Origin: Loripinus fragilis
Lineage: Eukaryota; Mollusca; Bivalvia; Lucinida; Lucinidae
Assembly: GCA_964019695.1 (NCBI GenBank)
Contig: OZ026515.1
Coordinates: forward strand, 133,074,849 to 133,138,848
Length of the DNA stretch: 64,000 bases
Reading direction: 5' to 3'
This document shows, one piece after another, positions 1-11,664 of the stretch; the stretch's first letter is position 1, and each line of letters starts with the position of its first letter. The notes under the pieces were generated by a model. The model searched no databases and was not told the DNA's origin. It was given only the letters and a program-made list of their open reading frames with translations. The position numbers and the translations under genes were made by a program.

Positions 1-1058
1 TGCGTTATAAATAGAAAGTCAAAAAGCCCACGTTATAATGTCTACTAATAGCGCTTAACAAGATACATCTTTGTGAAAAAAGATGTATCTTAAAAAAAGA
101 GGTTATAATGGGGATGGATATTTAACGGTAAATAATGGCACATAATTTCCTACAATTTGAATGTGCCCGCAACCCACAATCCTACACTTAGACTCAGATC
201 AACCTCCGCAGCTGTACATGTATCAGCGTATTTTGCTATTTCCTTTAGGAAGATGACAAGCACAAGCTCTAGTTTCTTTAACTACATGTATGTCAGACGA
301 ACATGTATCATATAAGGCTAACTTCCCAGGGCTAACTTGCAAACAGCCAGCACAAATCTCTGGTCACTATGGGCCCGCCAGCAAAACGCTTTTCGGGTGG
401 TGTTTTTCTGGCAGGCCGAGAGTAGCCGGATTTTACGTGCTTACTGGGAGCTAGTTGATCAGTTTTTGAGTCTACATGTATTTATTCCCCGACCCCGGCT
501 ATGGCGAGGTGCCACAGGAAATAGAAAGGTTATAGGAGTTTGTTCCACACAAAAGTGATTTGGTATATCAGTATTTTTCTGTAAATAGAGACATTCATAA
601 TATGTAAATAGAGTGGTGAAAGTGTAAACGATTTAAGACTTGAAAAATACTCCAAGTTGAGATCTGAGACGGGCAGAATCTAGCCTATGTGACAACAACA
701 ACAACAATATGGCATGTTTTTTCCGGGTTTTCAGTTTGTTTCAGTACATACATTTATCGTCAAAATCTCCCGTTTTCTTAAAAACATTAGGACTAATAAC
801 ATTGTTCCCTAGCCTTTGCTGGTGAAGTGCCTAAAATGTGGAACGATTCAGATGCATATCGCTTAGCGAAAAGAGCACCAAGCAAAAGAGAGACCAGAAA
901 CATAGCACAACTTCCAAATTCGCTGGTTTTAGACGGAACATCCTTTTCCAGCATGCAAAGACAGGGAGTATAAGGGGATTTCGTCACTTAGTTGTGTTAA
1001 AATTGTAAGTATTTGAGAGCCGCCGAATATCTTTTTTAAAGATATTTCTTGTTAAATA
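1..1058. other. Intronic, no gene seen
   Basis: AT-rich sequence with short unsupported open frames only. It should lie inside the HS2ST intron that follows exon 4. Confidence 0.5.
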
Positions 1059-1865
1059 CAGCAAAACCTGTCTTAAGCGGCCACTCAAAACTTAATGACA
1101 AATGGTAGCAAAAATATCTGATTTTGAAAATCTTTCGAATTTATTTTTATTTCATGGTCTATTATAATAACTTTCAGAAAAAAGAATAAAAATCTGGGGT
1201 CACCGAACTAATTCTCTTTCAGGAAGGCCAAATTTAATCCCACCCCCATAGGTTTCATGCATAATTCAATATAAAAAGTTCCGGAATTACCATTTCGGTC
1301 GTTTTGATGATGCCAGTTTACGAATTTGAAGCAATCTAATATTAAAATACTAAAAAAAGAAAGAAAGAACACACTGAAAAAAGGAGTGCACCCGGGAATC
1401 GATCCAAGTTCTCTGGTTTCTTAGCCAGACACGCTAACCACTAGGCCACGAGTACAAGTCCTGCGCCGCTTTAAATAACCGTACAAGTAGAAGAGACTCG
1501 ACCACTTTCGTATTTGTAACCAGAGGAATTGTGTACATTGTTTGATTTCGTCTGAGCTACATTTATCTGTCTTTGGTACTGAGACGATCAGTTCTTATAA
1601 AAGGACAATAGATATTTCAGACACACTTTCATTACTTTATTTTGTCAAGAAAATGTCGGAACATCGATATGACATAAGACTCTCTGAAAGCTGTGTTGAT
1701 CCGAATCCGTAAATGGTCAAAAGACAGGACCCAGACACTTTACCTGTTTCCTGACGCGAGAATGATGCGCATAAAAATTAGCCTCATATGTCTTTAAGCG
1801 ATAATCGGTTTTGAAAAACAATTTCAGGTCTTTTTGAGAGTGGCCATTTAAGACAGGTTTTACTG
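1059..1865. mobile_element. Tc1/mariner-like nonautonomous element (CAGNAAAACCTG family)
   Basis: Inverted ends CAGCAAAACCTGTCTTAAG on the left and the complement ending CAGGTTTTACTG on the right, each bordered by TA. The similarity runs inward through GGCCACTCAAAA. TA duplications and ends starting CAGT are typical of the Tc1/mariner superfamily. No transposase frame remains. A tRNA-derived SINE segment lies inside. Relatives lie at 8431-8722 and 59454-59640. Confidence 0.75.
1385..1466 (-). mobile_element. tRNA-derived SINE head
   Basis: On the minus strand the segment carries a pol III A box (TGGCCTAGTGGTTAGCG) and B box (GGATCGATTCC) at tRNA spacing. The anticodon arm does not close with a 7-base loop, so this is a SINE-type relic rather than a tRNA gene. 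Confidence 0.55.
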
Positions 1866-2107
1866 TATGAAATTTATGTTTAACTCTTTGCATCCTGAGT
1901 GATTTTTCAGGCTTTTTTGTCGCCTGCTGATTTTTTTCAAAATTCACTTTTTCGAAAAATTCTTCCAGAGGCGAGTTGAACAATGCGAGCGCTTTAAAGC
2001 ACTCATTGTACAGATGTCAGGCTTTATACACATTACTGACAGGACAACAAGCTCTCACATTCCTGAACTCACCATAGAAATACCCTCGGGAATAAGATCA
2101 GAGTGTC

Positions 2108-2172
2108 AAATAGTTTGGATCCAGATCAGGCTCGACACTTTGTCGGGCCTGATCTGGGTCCAATCTGTTTGC
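2108..2172. repeat. GATC snapback repeat
   Basis: Imperfect palindrome: GGATCCAGATCAGGC and its partner GCCTGATCTGGGTCC around a short loop, with CAAATAG/CTGTTTG outer arms. One of many dispersed copies. Confidence 0.6.
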
Positions 2173-5100
2173 AAAGGTTATCAGTAGACGACTCCAGGAG
2201 ATAGTTAAATTATGGAATTGATAATATTGAACAACGCCATGAGTAATTTTCCTACAACTTTTGACTGAGAAAAGAATGACATGAAATGTGAACTGACCAT
2301 TTTCCCGCCATTTGTGAGATTGTCGTCTGCCCTCTACCTCTTCTGCTTATGTATTTTGGCCACCCATATTGCAAACAATATAGACCCAGATCAGACTGCT
2401 CCTATTTGTTTCAAAAGGTTTGCTTAATTCTATGATAAAATTGTAGTGCATTTGAAAAAATGCAGAAGACATATAAGCAGACAACATTTTTTGGAAAAAA
2501 AGTATTTAGAAATTCATGCAAAAATCCACTGTCGACTGGAAACATATACAAAACTAATTTGACATACAGCGAAGACCAAAATGGAAGGCCGCAAAATCTG
2601 GGCGCAAAATTTGACATTTCATCAGGTTTAACACTATTTCCTGAGACGAGGAGAAATACAAATATAATTTGAAAATTATAACCTGTGACCCCTCAATATA
2701 TACAATGGACCCTTCCAAACTTTATTGTATCAAACAAAATTTCAGGCCAGATTTCTACACAGTTTTACACTTTGATGGTATTCCTGTACGATTTTTTTTG
2801 GAAAAGTAAAATTCTTGAAAAAAAATCAGCTGACAACAAAAAAAACCCATATCATGTGATTACCCAGCATGCAAAGAGTAAGTAGGGAAAGCTGAGGGAC
2901 GACAGATTTTGGCAATCAAGCTGTATTTATTCCAAACAATCACTTTTACATGATTTGTGTGTGCTAATCTTCAGCTTTTCAGAAAATGAGAAATCATGTT
3001 ACCAGCCCACACCTCACTGGCAACATTTAATAGACGCACACTGTGGCATAATTTCTTCAGGAATTATTGTCCGCAGGTCTCAATAGCTCCATGAATCATG
3101 GATATTGTCTGCATAAACATGATTCTGATCCCCGTTCTGATTACTTCCAACATCATACAAGATGATAAAAGTTACAAAAAATGATCAGGAAATTTAGGTT
3201 TGATCACTAACATGATATTTGAATAGTCTTACTGAGACAATTCAGTGAGTAGCATGATTAACAGATAATTAAGACAACCTTTTCAACGCATGAACTAGCG
3301 TAGTCTACTAATAACTTTTGCATGATCAAACTTTTTGACTATCTGAGTATTAGTATTCCTGAAAGCGAAAAGATAATTTTGGAATAAATCAGCACTTGAC
3401 AAAGTTCATAAAAAATTTCACAACATGCACAGATTTAGCCCTTATCTCGCCACTTTTTTCCAGAAAATGTTGTCTGCTTTTTATGCATGCTACATATATA
3501 TATAAATACACTTCAGATTAGACTTCTTCATGGAAACAAATACTATGAACCCTGATCAGACTGCTCCCTTGCAAAATCGGCTGAGTCCATATTATTTGCA
3601 ATATCTAGGCTACCTACGAACATAAGCAGATGAGAAAGCAGGACTGGCAGGCTAAGGGTTAAGACTTAAGTCAGAAGTGAGCCTCAGCATGACAAACAAC
3701 AAATAAAAAGTACTAAGCAAAGACTCACATTAATACTCATAGAAGCCTTTTGAACACACAGCAAATCTCTTGTCAGACTAAGTGTGGATGCTCATGCTGA
3801 GCATGCTATATTTTGATTCTTTCCTCTTTTGTTGCAGACTGCACTACTAGCATGATCTGCATATTAACCATTTGCCTGCTCCCAAACAATGCATATGAAA
3901 GTGTCATATGCCAATGTTCCCTGCTGCATCTAGTTGCTAACATCACAAACTAATTTCAGCATACAAAATGTACAGGCAAAGTGTGGACCCTGATCAGAAG
4001 GCTTGGCTCCAAGAGGACCCATCATGATTTGGGTCCATACTGTTTGCTCTAGAGACGTTTTAAAGTAACAACAGATGACACATAGCTGGACGAAATTAGT
4101 TGCAATTAGCAGCCAAAAAGTTAAACCATATTTGCCAAATGGACTTTCCCCAAACTTGGGTGAGTCGATATCATGTTTTTGGTGTTCTTAAAAAGGTACA
4201 TATTTTACCATTCCTTTCAAATTTTGAACAGTCAAATCTGTTCAGAAGCCAAATCCTGCAGTGTCTGATTAAGGGTTAATTTTCAATGGCCTCAATGATC
4301 ACATCACAATATGTCAGTCATACTGTTTGGTTTCTTGAGTTAATCAAGCTAAAACGTTTATTGCTGTCATTATTATCCTAAACCAGCATTATACTGAATA
4401 GCAGAAAAAACAAGCTAATATTTAATAATTTTGGCCATAATGGGAAAATCTGTTGTTGCTATTTTTTGTTGTTGTTGTAATTGCAAAACTTCTGCACAAA
4501 AAGTAAGTGAGTATGATCAGGAAATACCACAATCACACTACTCAGACCAACCCACAGCACCGTGAAGAAGAGTCACAGAACATTTACAGTAACAAGACAT
4601 CCGTAAGACAATAGAAGCAAAACAACCAGATCTCTCTTCCTTTTCATGATGATTGCAAAACTAGAAAGGACACAAAGTAATGCACACCAAACAAAGACAA
4701 ACACAGAACCCCCACAACCAATAAGAAGCACACCAAACTTCAGTCAACAACAACAGAACCACCGTCTCAGAGTGTACCAAATCTTGGTAAAATGTTTATG
4801 CCAGCTGGTCAATGTCCCACCTGGTGTAATATCAACTCAGCTTAGAGTACCTCAAGGGTCATCCATCCAATCCAGAACAAACCACAATCCTGTATTTGAC
4901 TTAATAAGCGCACTGTGCACACAAGGTTTTCAAAATTTGCAGACTGCTAATGAAAACAGTGTGGATCCTCTTCAGATGGCTTCATCAGAAGCCAGCTGAA
5001 CAGGATCCACAACTGTTTTCATCTGCATGACAATTGTGGTGAAATAAACCTATTTGTAGCTCTACTTATTGTGTTCATGCTGTTGTGTGGTCGTCTGTAT

Positions 5101-5609
5101 ATTGTATCTCTTCCTCTCTGTGCAGTGGATTGGTCTGTGGTCTGTAGTCACTAATGGTGGCATGCCCTGGTTTTACTCACTTGTTCTTTTGACAAGCAGT
5201 ATTCATTTTTCTAGATCAGGCGTGTGACATCATGGTGAAATATTTGTTCCAAAAATAAACTGTCTGTTTATAGCAAACGTAACATTCACCTTTGGGAACA
5301 TGTCAACCTTCATTTTCTTTGATCAGGGGTGTGACACAATCATAGTGAAATACTCATCCCAAAAGTTATCTAAATATAGTTTCTATATGAGCTTAGTCTG
5401 CGAACACTTTGTGAAAAACTAGTTAGGGTCACATAAAACACCTGGTAGTTTCTGACAAGACTTAGTCAGCTCTGTATCCCTTGTAAGGCCAAGCACACAC
5501 ATCTACCTAATCCATAATTATAAACATCACATATACTATTTTTAATAGTAAAAAGGTAATCAAAGATGGCACCTGTTTGTTTACACCTAAATCTACCCCT
5601 ATACTACTA
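2173..5609. other. Intronic, snapback fragments only
   Basis: No exon or complete mobile element recognised. Degenerate GATC snapbacks occur near 3550-3660 and 3970-4060, and one at 4955-5025 pairs GTGTGGATCC with GGATCCACAAC. A 117-codon open frame at 4646-4999 is low-complexity Gln/Asn/Thr-rich and runs into that palindrome, so it is not credible as a gene. Confidence 0.5.
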
Positions 5610-6525
5610 CGTGGGTCATCCAATAAAGAATGAGACTTTTTCTATAGTACAGTGAATTTACATGTTAGACTTATGAAATCTCGTTCAAAGCTAGCATGTC
5701 TTTTTGGCTATTCACATGAACCATATTCGTCGAGTTACACAGTTCCAACTTTTGTTGCTAGGCAACATTAGAAGACTAGGCAAACATCCGTGGCCGGCTC
5801 AGTATAGGTGGTCACCATGGCAACAGGTTTAAATGTATAGTTTATTTTTCTATGAATACTTATCTATGCTCATGCAATCTATCTATCACCAATAGCAGAA
5901 AGTAATGTTTCAGAGTCTTGAGCTGTTACCATGGAAACAAAGCTTAAAAAATCAGGTTTTTAAAAAAAATGGTATTTTCCACTGACCTCATGACTTATAA
6001 CGTTAATATCAAATAGTCGAAGGCAATTTAAGTGAACAGGGTTCTGTTCATCTATACCTTATTACAATCAGCTGCAAGTAGCGATACATTTTGTGGAATA
6101 TCCTTCACTAACATAGTTACCATATTAACACAAAGTAGAGTGTTTATAAAAAAATCGAGTAAAACGGTTGCTAGGCAACCAAAATAAAGGTTATGCATAA
6201 TAAGTTCTTGTTTCATTGCATTTTATGTAACACTAAGATTGTTCAGTAGAAAAAATGATATCAATAGGTTAAATGCTACCTATGAGCAAAAATAAATGAA
6301 GTTGATTTACCGTGGGTATGCAAAAAATAGTGTAAATGTGGCCATGCATCTTCAAGTCCTTCCACAAAACATTCCGTTACTATGGCAACTGATCAATCAC
6401 AAGCATATTGTTTATATTCCTGAATTGCTAAGATGATATACTATCAGTATGGTGAATTTTAACAAAATACACACACAGATTTTCTAATTATGAAGAAAGT
6501 CTCATTCTTTATTGGATGACCCTCG
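5610..6525. mobile_element. Mariner-like MITE with 28-bp terminal repeats
   Basis: A 916-bp element between TA dinucleotides. Left end CGTGGGTCATCCAATAAAGA and right end complement CGAGGGTCATCCAATAAAGA match over about 28 bp with one mismatch, continuing ATGAGACTTT. TA target and end sequence fit the mariner group. No transposase frame is present. The interior holds five RFX X-box-like motifs (see findings). Confidence 0.8.
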
Positions 6526-6904
6526 TAGTAAGATCCAAAATTGAAGGTTATATCAAAATCAAAATGATATTTTCAGGAAAATATCAAAGATTAACCCCTG
6601 TCCTGCTGAATCCTGATATATACCCTCCTGTAATAATGTAGATTCAGATCTGGATTTACTGTTTGCTATTCAGCCTATAACTCTATGGTTTCAGACAGTT
6701 GCTTTGTCATTTTATGTGGCCTTCAACAATTTTTCAGTCATATCAGCTATCTTACCTCCTATTCCTTGTCACGTCATTCATAATCTTTCATCAGTACATT
6801 TAATTACATTTTTGCCTAATGGGTAATTTTGCATGCTTTTTTTTGTTGTCTGTTGACTTTTTTCAAAATTAACTTATACAAATAATTCTTTCAGGAAAGC
6901 TATG

Positions 6905-6977
6905 GTTTGAATCCAGATCAGGACCCACAAATATGCATGACGTTTTGTTGGTCCTGATTAGGGTCCAAACTGTTTGC
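6905..6977. repeat. GATC snapback repeat
   Basis: AATCCAGATCAGGACC pairs with GGTCCTGATTAGGGTCC; outer CTGTTTGC arm. Member of the dispersed snapback family. It sits in a larger repeat whose outer part reads TAATGGGTAATTTTGCATGC at about 6819. Confidence 0.55.
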
Positions 6978-7053
6978 AAAAGTTGACAAGGGTTGGCAAA
7001 GAGCTAACTCTCCCTCCTCTAATGCTGACAAAACAACATGTACTGATAAACTT

Positions 7054-7117
7054 TGCAAACAATTTGGACCCAGACCAGGCTGGAATTGATGTCAGGCCTG
7101 GTCTGGAGTGAAACCGT
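7054..7117. repeat. GATC-type snapback repeat
   Basis: TTGGACCCAGACCAGGC pairs imperfectly with GCCTGGTCTGGAGTG. The next 80 bases are the outer part of the same repeat, into which a SINE has inserted. Confidence 0.5.
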
Positions 7118-7195
7118 TCAACAGCCTGGTAGCATTTTTTATAATTTAAAAAAAATCTGCGAACAGCAAAAAAGCATGCTAAATTACTCAGCATG

Positions 7196-7354
7196 TTGTT
7201 GTGTTTGTGTTTAACATCCTGCGAACAGCTTAGGTCATATGGAGACGGGGCCTTGGCTTAAAAACTCATCCAACAGACTAGTGAAGCCGGGAATCAAACC
7301 TGCGACCCCTGGTTTATAAGGCGAGCTGTTTATCCACTACGCCACGCCAGCTCC
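7196..7354 (-). mobile_element. Full-length tRNA-derived SINE (159 bp) with 11-bp target duplication
   Basis: Flanked by perfect direct repeats TACTCAGCATG at 7185-7195 and 7355-7365. On the minus strand it begins GGAGCTGGCGTGGCGTAGTG (A box) and has a B box GGTTTGATTCC, followed by a short body and a tail GGATGTTAAACACAAACAC. A degraded relative is at 8076-8195. Confidence 0.85.
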
Positions 7355-7763
7355 TACTCAGCATGCAGTTAAATTCTGTGGTAAGAGAGAATAATCTCTA
7401 TGAAGGCTGTCTTTTAAACTCATGACCAACACCCTCTCCCTCCAACCCTACAACCCACCCACCCCTATCAATCCCTAGAAATGAGGTTAAAACAGAGCCA
7501 TCAGAGTAGGACTGGCTACAAGTATATGATATGACACATTGATGAAAAATTGTTTTAAGGACTGGAGCCAGTCTAGCCTGGCATGAATCTATGGCATTCA
7601 ATGTATCAATGTTGCTATTCAATCGCTTGAACAACAGAACTGAGTATAATGTCTACATAGCATAGCATTTAAACTCTTTTTAACTCTTTAAATATCGTAG
7701 TTCTAAAATAGATAAATCCACAGGAAAACATCCTAGCTATCAATAAATAACGTGTTGAAGATA

Positions 7764-7833
7764 GCAAACAAATTAGTTTCAGATCAGCCTGCTCCTAGAG
7801 GAGCAGTCTGATCAGGAACTTAATTAGTTTGCA
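7764..7833. repeat. GATC snapback repeat
   Basis: GCAAACAAATTAGTTTCAGA at the left pairs with the right arm ending TTAGTTTGC; centre CCTGCTCCTAGAGGAGCAG is a near-perfect inverted repeat. Confidence 0.6.
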
Positions 7834-8075
7834 CATGCTTTTTCTGTCTGAGTATTTGGCAATGGCCATCAAAGAGTTGAATTATCAGAAATTTATCTTG
7901 TAGCCTACTTTAACGGAAGATTATGTGTTTTTTATCAATTAATTAAAGTTTCCAGCTATTGACTTATCATAAATCTATTTGCAAAAACAACATTGGTTGA
8001 TTCTCTATAAAATGTTTAAAAAAATTTCTGAGAAACTCTGTTATCAATAATTCACAATCCAAGGGCTTGATGCCA

Positions 8076-8195
8076 ACAGCTAAGTTCATATGGAGACATC
8101 ATCATACAGACTTGAAAAACCAGGGATCAAACCTGTGATACCTGGTTTACAAGGCAAATGGTTTATCCCCAACACCATGGCAACTCCTCCTAGAG
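8076..8195 (-). mobile_element. Degraded SINE, relative of 7196-7354
   Basis: Minus-strand sequence follows the same order as the 7196-7354 SINE (CCAGGGATCAAACCTGTGAT in plus orientation, then a GGTTTACAAGGC segment) with many substitutions. No clear target duplication. Confidence 0.5.
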
Positions 8196-8430
8196 CTTGA
8201 TGTAGTCAGGAAAACTAAATTTCTGGTGACATTATGAACATTTGAATCATTGATCTTAGGGGAATGAGTGTGAGCTATTTTCTCAGCAGGACAATGGGGA
8301 AACTGTTGCTTGAATTGTCAATTGTTTCCATCAATAGTTGGATGTTTGACAGATCAATACACTTCCTCACTCTTTTACTTTTTTATTTTAAAATTCAATC
8401 ATAATCAGAGCTCTAGATAACAAAAACAAA

Positions 8431-8722
8431 GGTTTTCTACACCACTCAAAAGATCTTAATGACAAATGGTTGCTTAATGATGGTTGAAAGTATTACAGAA
8501 TGCTCCCCTTGGAGCATTCTGCAATACTTTTGACTTGCAATAAGCGCTAATTGGTCTTGAAAACCAATTTTGGGTCTTTTTGAGAGTGGCCTTTTTAAAA
8601 ATGTTTTTTATTTGATTCTTTACGTCCCAGGCAACAATGTTTCAGTTACGTCAGGACCGGTCTTCCTGGGTTGAACCGTACTAAGCTAGGATTAGAGTGG
8701 CCTTTTTACACAGGTTTTACTG
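8431..8722. mobile_element. MITE of the CAGTAAAACCTG family with central hairpin
   Basis: Right end GGTTTTACTG next to TA; the interior shares CCACTCAAAA, GACAAATGG and TTTTTGAGAGTGGCC with the element at 1059. The left terminus is decayed (GGTTTTCTACACC). At about 8481-8540 a hairpin pairs AGTATTACAGAATGCTCC with GGAGCATTCTGCAATACTTT. A SINE fragment (8613-8700, relative of 48951-49306) is inserted near the right end. Confidence 0.6.
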
Positions 8723-8936
8723 TATATGTATATTAAATTTTACTCTTAACTCAATTTTTCAGCCAGAGGCCTTTTTCATGAATAATTAGTTAAGAGTAAA
8801 ATTAACATAATTATGTGTTTAATATTGTTCCCTGTGGAACACAATTGAATATTATATAAAGGTTTTTTAAATTGATCATGAGCATCATAGGTCCTATTAA
8901 GCGTAAAATTGCCAAAAGTTCTTACCTATCAACTTA

Positions 8937-9007
8937 AACATATGTTTTGGGTGCTCAAAAGAACCGTCTCATCGAGACGGTTCTTTTGAGTACCCACAAC
9001 ATATGTT
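8937..9007. repeat. AACATATG hairpin repeat
   Basis: Near-perfect 71-bp inverted repeat from AACATATG to CATATGTT with centre CCGTCTCATCGAGACGG. One of five copies of this family in the window. Flank CTCAACCAAAACATATG (minus strand) is shared with the copies at 14431 and 57031. Confidence 0.75.
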
Positions 9008-9197
9008 TTGGTTGAGAAATGAGAAAAGTAATTTTCAATTATGCAGTCCTATCTGGAGGCCTGGTCAAATATACTCTCTCTCTACTGCTGATCCATGTTC
9101 GGGAGTTGTCCGTTTAAACCACAGTCCTATTAACCAAACCAATAGGTGGCCGACGGATGGTGGAAAAGATCGGCAAGTGACATCTACTGATAACTTT

Positions 9198-9274
9198 TGC
9201 AAACAATTCGGGCCCAGATCATGCCTGTTGCTTTTGATCAGGCCCAACGTTTGTGATCTGGATCCCAACTGTTT
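9198..9274. repeat. GATC snapback repeat
   Basis: TTTGCAAACAATTCGGGCCC pairs with a right arm GATCTGGATCCCAACTGTTT; inside, a second small inverted pair around GCTTTTGATCAGGCCC. The flank continues to CATGCGAAATTACCC at about 9360, as in other copies. Confidence 0.5.
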
Positions 9275-10235
9275 CACACTCTGCTGGTATTGAAAGATTT
9301 TTTTGAAAACATTCATCTCGAAAAAAATCTGCAGACCTCAAAAAAGCATGCGAAATTACCCAATATGCAAAGAGTTAAGATATCATATCATATGACGTTA
9401 CTGTTATTCAGTGGATTAAATGCCCTGTCATAAATAATGTTATGACCACACGTTACAAAATACCTTCAGGGGGAACAAGTAACGTCATGACAACGTCCAT
9501 TACAAAAATGCAAATTTTGATTGAAATAAAACAAACTTTGAAGGCGATAACATAGCATTTAAAAGGTCAAATGATAAACAGAACCTTACACGAGAGGTCA
9601 TTCCAAAGGCTTGTTTAATAAATTTCATATGAAATGATTACTGGTCTATATACAAAATGTGTTGTCTGCTGAGTTGGAACTTTGGGTTAACTAGCAAATC
9701 AATCAGGTCTGATGTGCTGTAAGCTTTTTTTCAGGGCCCCTGTACAATCAGCAGAACTAACCCAATACTTCATAAATACTCATTAGTACAGAGAAAATAT
9801 CAGATGAAAAATCTCTCAGCAATTAACCCCTGTCCTGCTGGACAAGTATTTCATACAATTTAGTAGTCTACATGTAAGTAGTGTAGCTTGGGGTGATGCT
9901 TAACATCCCAGTTAACAATATTTGGGTCATGTGGGGATGTTACCATGCACTGGCCCATAGCATGTTAAGGGTATTTGTAAGAATTCATAGTCAGTGTGAT
10001 TGTTCTTTTTAATTCTACATTCTGGGTTTCTTTGCATGCTTTGTAGTCAGTATCATTTTTTAAAAATCTGCCATTTCAGTTTGCTGCGACAAAATCAATC
10101 TTCAGAGAAAGAAATACAATATTTTTGGAAATAATTACCTGTGACCCCTCAATATATTTAACAGACCATGCTGACATAACTGTATCAAAACAGTGGATGA
10201 TCCAGAGGGGGTTCAAGGCCCCACCCACCCCCGCT
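9275..10235. other. Intronic, no gene seen
   Basis: No exon, RNA gene or intact mobile element recognised. Confidence 0.5.
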
Positions 10236-10308
10236 TTAAATATCCCATGAAAATGAAATAATTTGGTCTCAGGGAAACCAAATTATTTCACTTTCATGGG
10301 ATATTTAA
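10236..10308. repeat. Long hairpin in a hAT-like MITE remnant
   Basis: Arms of about 33 bp: TTAAATATCCCATGAAA through AATTTGGT, loop CTCAGGG, then the complement ending TTTCATGGGATATTTAA with a single mismatch. The surrounding 10195-10415 segment ends CTGGGTCCGCCCCT, a form often seen at hAT-type MITE ends, so it is probably the core of such an element. Confidence 0.6.
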
Positions 10309-10484
10309 GAAAAAATGAGATAATATCAGCAAAGCAACCCCCCCCCCAACACACACCTACGTATATATGAACACCCTTTCTAGAAATCCTGGGTCCGCCC
10401 CTACAAAATTTGTGGAAAATTCCATTGTTCTGAAAAAGGTTTAAGGGAGACAATATAAGAAAAGCGAGACAATATAAGACTTAC

Positions 10485-10570
10485 TTATCAAAGTCAATGT
10501 AAAAGAAATGCCCATGATACATGGCTGGCTTCTTTTCAGTCCATTCTGTTATATTCTGGATGAGTCGGAT
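10485..10570 (-). CDS. HS2ST1: HS2ST coding exon 4: catalytic HGH motif
   Basis: An 86-bp exon with acceptor TTGTTTTATTCCAG and consensus donor GTAAGT. It encodes IRLIQNITEWTEKKPAMYHG followed by HFFYIDFD and two bases of the next codon. In the vertebrate enzyme the equivalent stretch ends YHGHVSYLDF, where the second His is the proposed catalytic base; both His residues are kept here, as is the NIT glycosylation sequon. The next exon should start with the third base of a Lys or Asn codon and lies beyond the left edge of the window. Confidence 0.93.
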
Positions 10571-10834
10571 CTGGAATAAAACAAGAACATTTGAGACAAT
10601 ACATAAAGTAAATGTATGCATTAACTCTTTGCATGCCACTAAAGTACACAAGCAGAAGGGAGAGCAGACAACAATTGTGGAACAGGCTAAGCATAGGTTT
10701 TGAAATGTCAACTATGATGCTGAGATTATTTACAGGGAATTCTTCTGCTGTGCTGCAGACTATATAATTCTTGCTTTTATTGTTAATCTTGTCGAAAAGC
10801 TCTTGAGAAGCCTGATGAATAACAACAGGGCCAA

Positions 10835-10964
10835 CCTCGAGGTTATACAACTTAAGTACATTCTAAAACTCAAAATAAAGCTCAACGATTGGCTGCTTGC
10901 AAGCAGCCAATCATTGTGCTTTATCTTGAGTATTAGAATGTACTGAAGTTTTATAACATCGAGG
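10835..10964. repeat. 130-bp loopless palindrome
   Basis: Two 65-bp arms meet at GGCTGCTTG/CAAGCAGCC (10891-10908). Outer ends are CCTCGAGGTTATACAACTTA and its partner ending TTTTATAACATCGAGG, with intermediate ACATTCTAAAACTCAAAATA matching at most positions. A foldback-type MITE is the simplest reading; no target duplication found. Confidence 0.65.
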
Positions 10965-10970
10965 CGATCT

Positions 10971-11664
10971 GATTCTACACTGTAAATGTCCACCTCTACA
11001 TAGTTTCAGCTGAAGCCTACAGTATAATATGCTATTCTGCTGAAGTAGAAAATCTTGATAGAAGCAAGACAACACTGTTTACAGATTCATTAAGAGCAGC
11101 CTGATCTAATTCTACACTGTAAATGTCACACCTCTGAATAGTTTCAGTAGGGGAATGGAAATAGTAAAATTTTCCACTTGTTCAAAATGTACTTGTCCAT
11201 AGAAAATTTTACATGTCCGAAAGAACAAAATAGCTTATACCTTACAATGCTTAAACAATTTATTCTTTCAAAAACAGTATGAAACCAGATATATATCAAT
11301 TCTTGTAAACAGTATGGATCCTGATCAGCTGGATTCTCTTGTAAACAGTGTAGATCCAGATCAGCATGCTTCTGATGAAGCCAGCTGATCAGGATCCACA
11401 CTGTTTTCAATGCAAGATGTGAGCTCGTAATAATTAATCAAAATATGAAATACATAATTGTATTAACTTAATACATTTGATATACAATAGAAATTTTCAA
11501 CTTGTCCTGGATGAAATGGGACCATGTCTGACAAGTAGGGCATGGTATTTCCACAGCCCTGGTTTCAGCTGCAGTATGGTAAATGTTACTCTGCTGTTAG
11601 TAGAATATCTTGATAGAAGCCAGACAATACTGTTTACAGGTTTCATCTTAATGGATTATATACA
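10971..11664. repeat. Tandem duplication of about 137 bp, second copy interrupted by a transposon
   Basis: Copy 1 at 10971-11107 starts GATTCTACACTGTAAATGTC and ends near GCAGCCTGATCTA. Copy 2 starts at 11108 with ATTCTACACTGTAAATGTC, is split after GTTTCAG by the element 11148-11561, and resumes at 11562 (GTTTCAGCTGCAGTATG) to about 11664. Copy 1 serves as the uninterrupted reference for the insertion. Confidence 0.75.
11148..11561. mobile_element. hAT-like nonautonomous element with GTTTCAG duplication
   Basis: A 414-bp insert flanked by GTTTCAG at 11141-11147 and 11562-11568. Ends are TAGGGGAATGGAAATA and, inverted, CAGGGCTGTGGAAATACC. The C/TAGGG start and 7-bp (possibly 8) duplication suggest hAT. 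A GATC snapback (11341-11409: AACAGTGTAGATCCAGATCA against TGATCAGGATCCACACTGTT) is nested inside. A related end is at 31029. Confidence 0.75.

Noticed and set aside
793..987. 64-residue minus-strand ORF with a hydrophobic stretch, considered as an HS2ST exon
   Set aside because: No match to the expected C-terminal HS2ST sequence and no splice borders in the right phase.
1385..1466. Functional tRNA gene
   Set aside because: The anticodon arm does not fold with a seven-base loop and pairing is poor; better read as a SINE head.
4646..4999. 117-residue Gln/Asn-rich protein
   Set aside because: Low-complexity composition, no domain, and its 3' part is a GATC snapback repeat.
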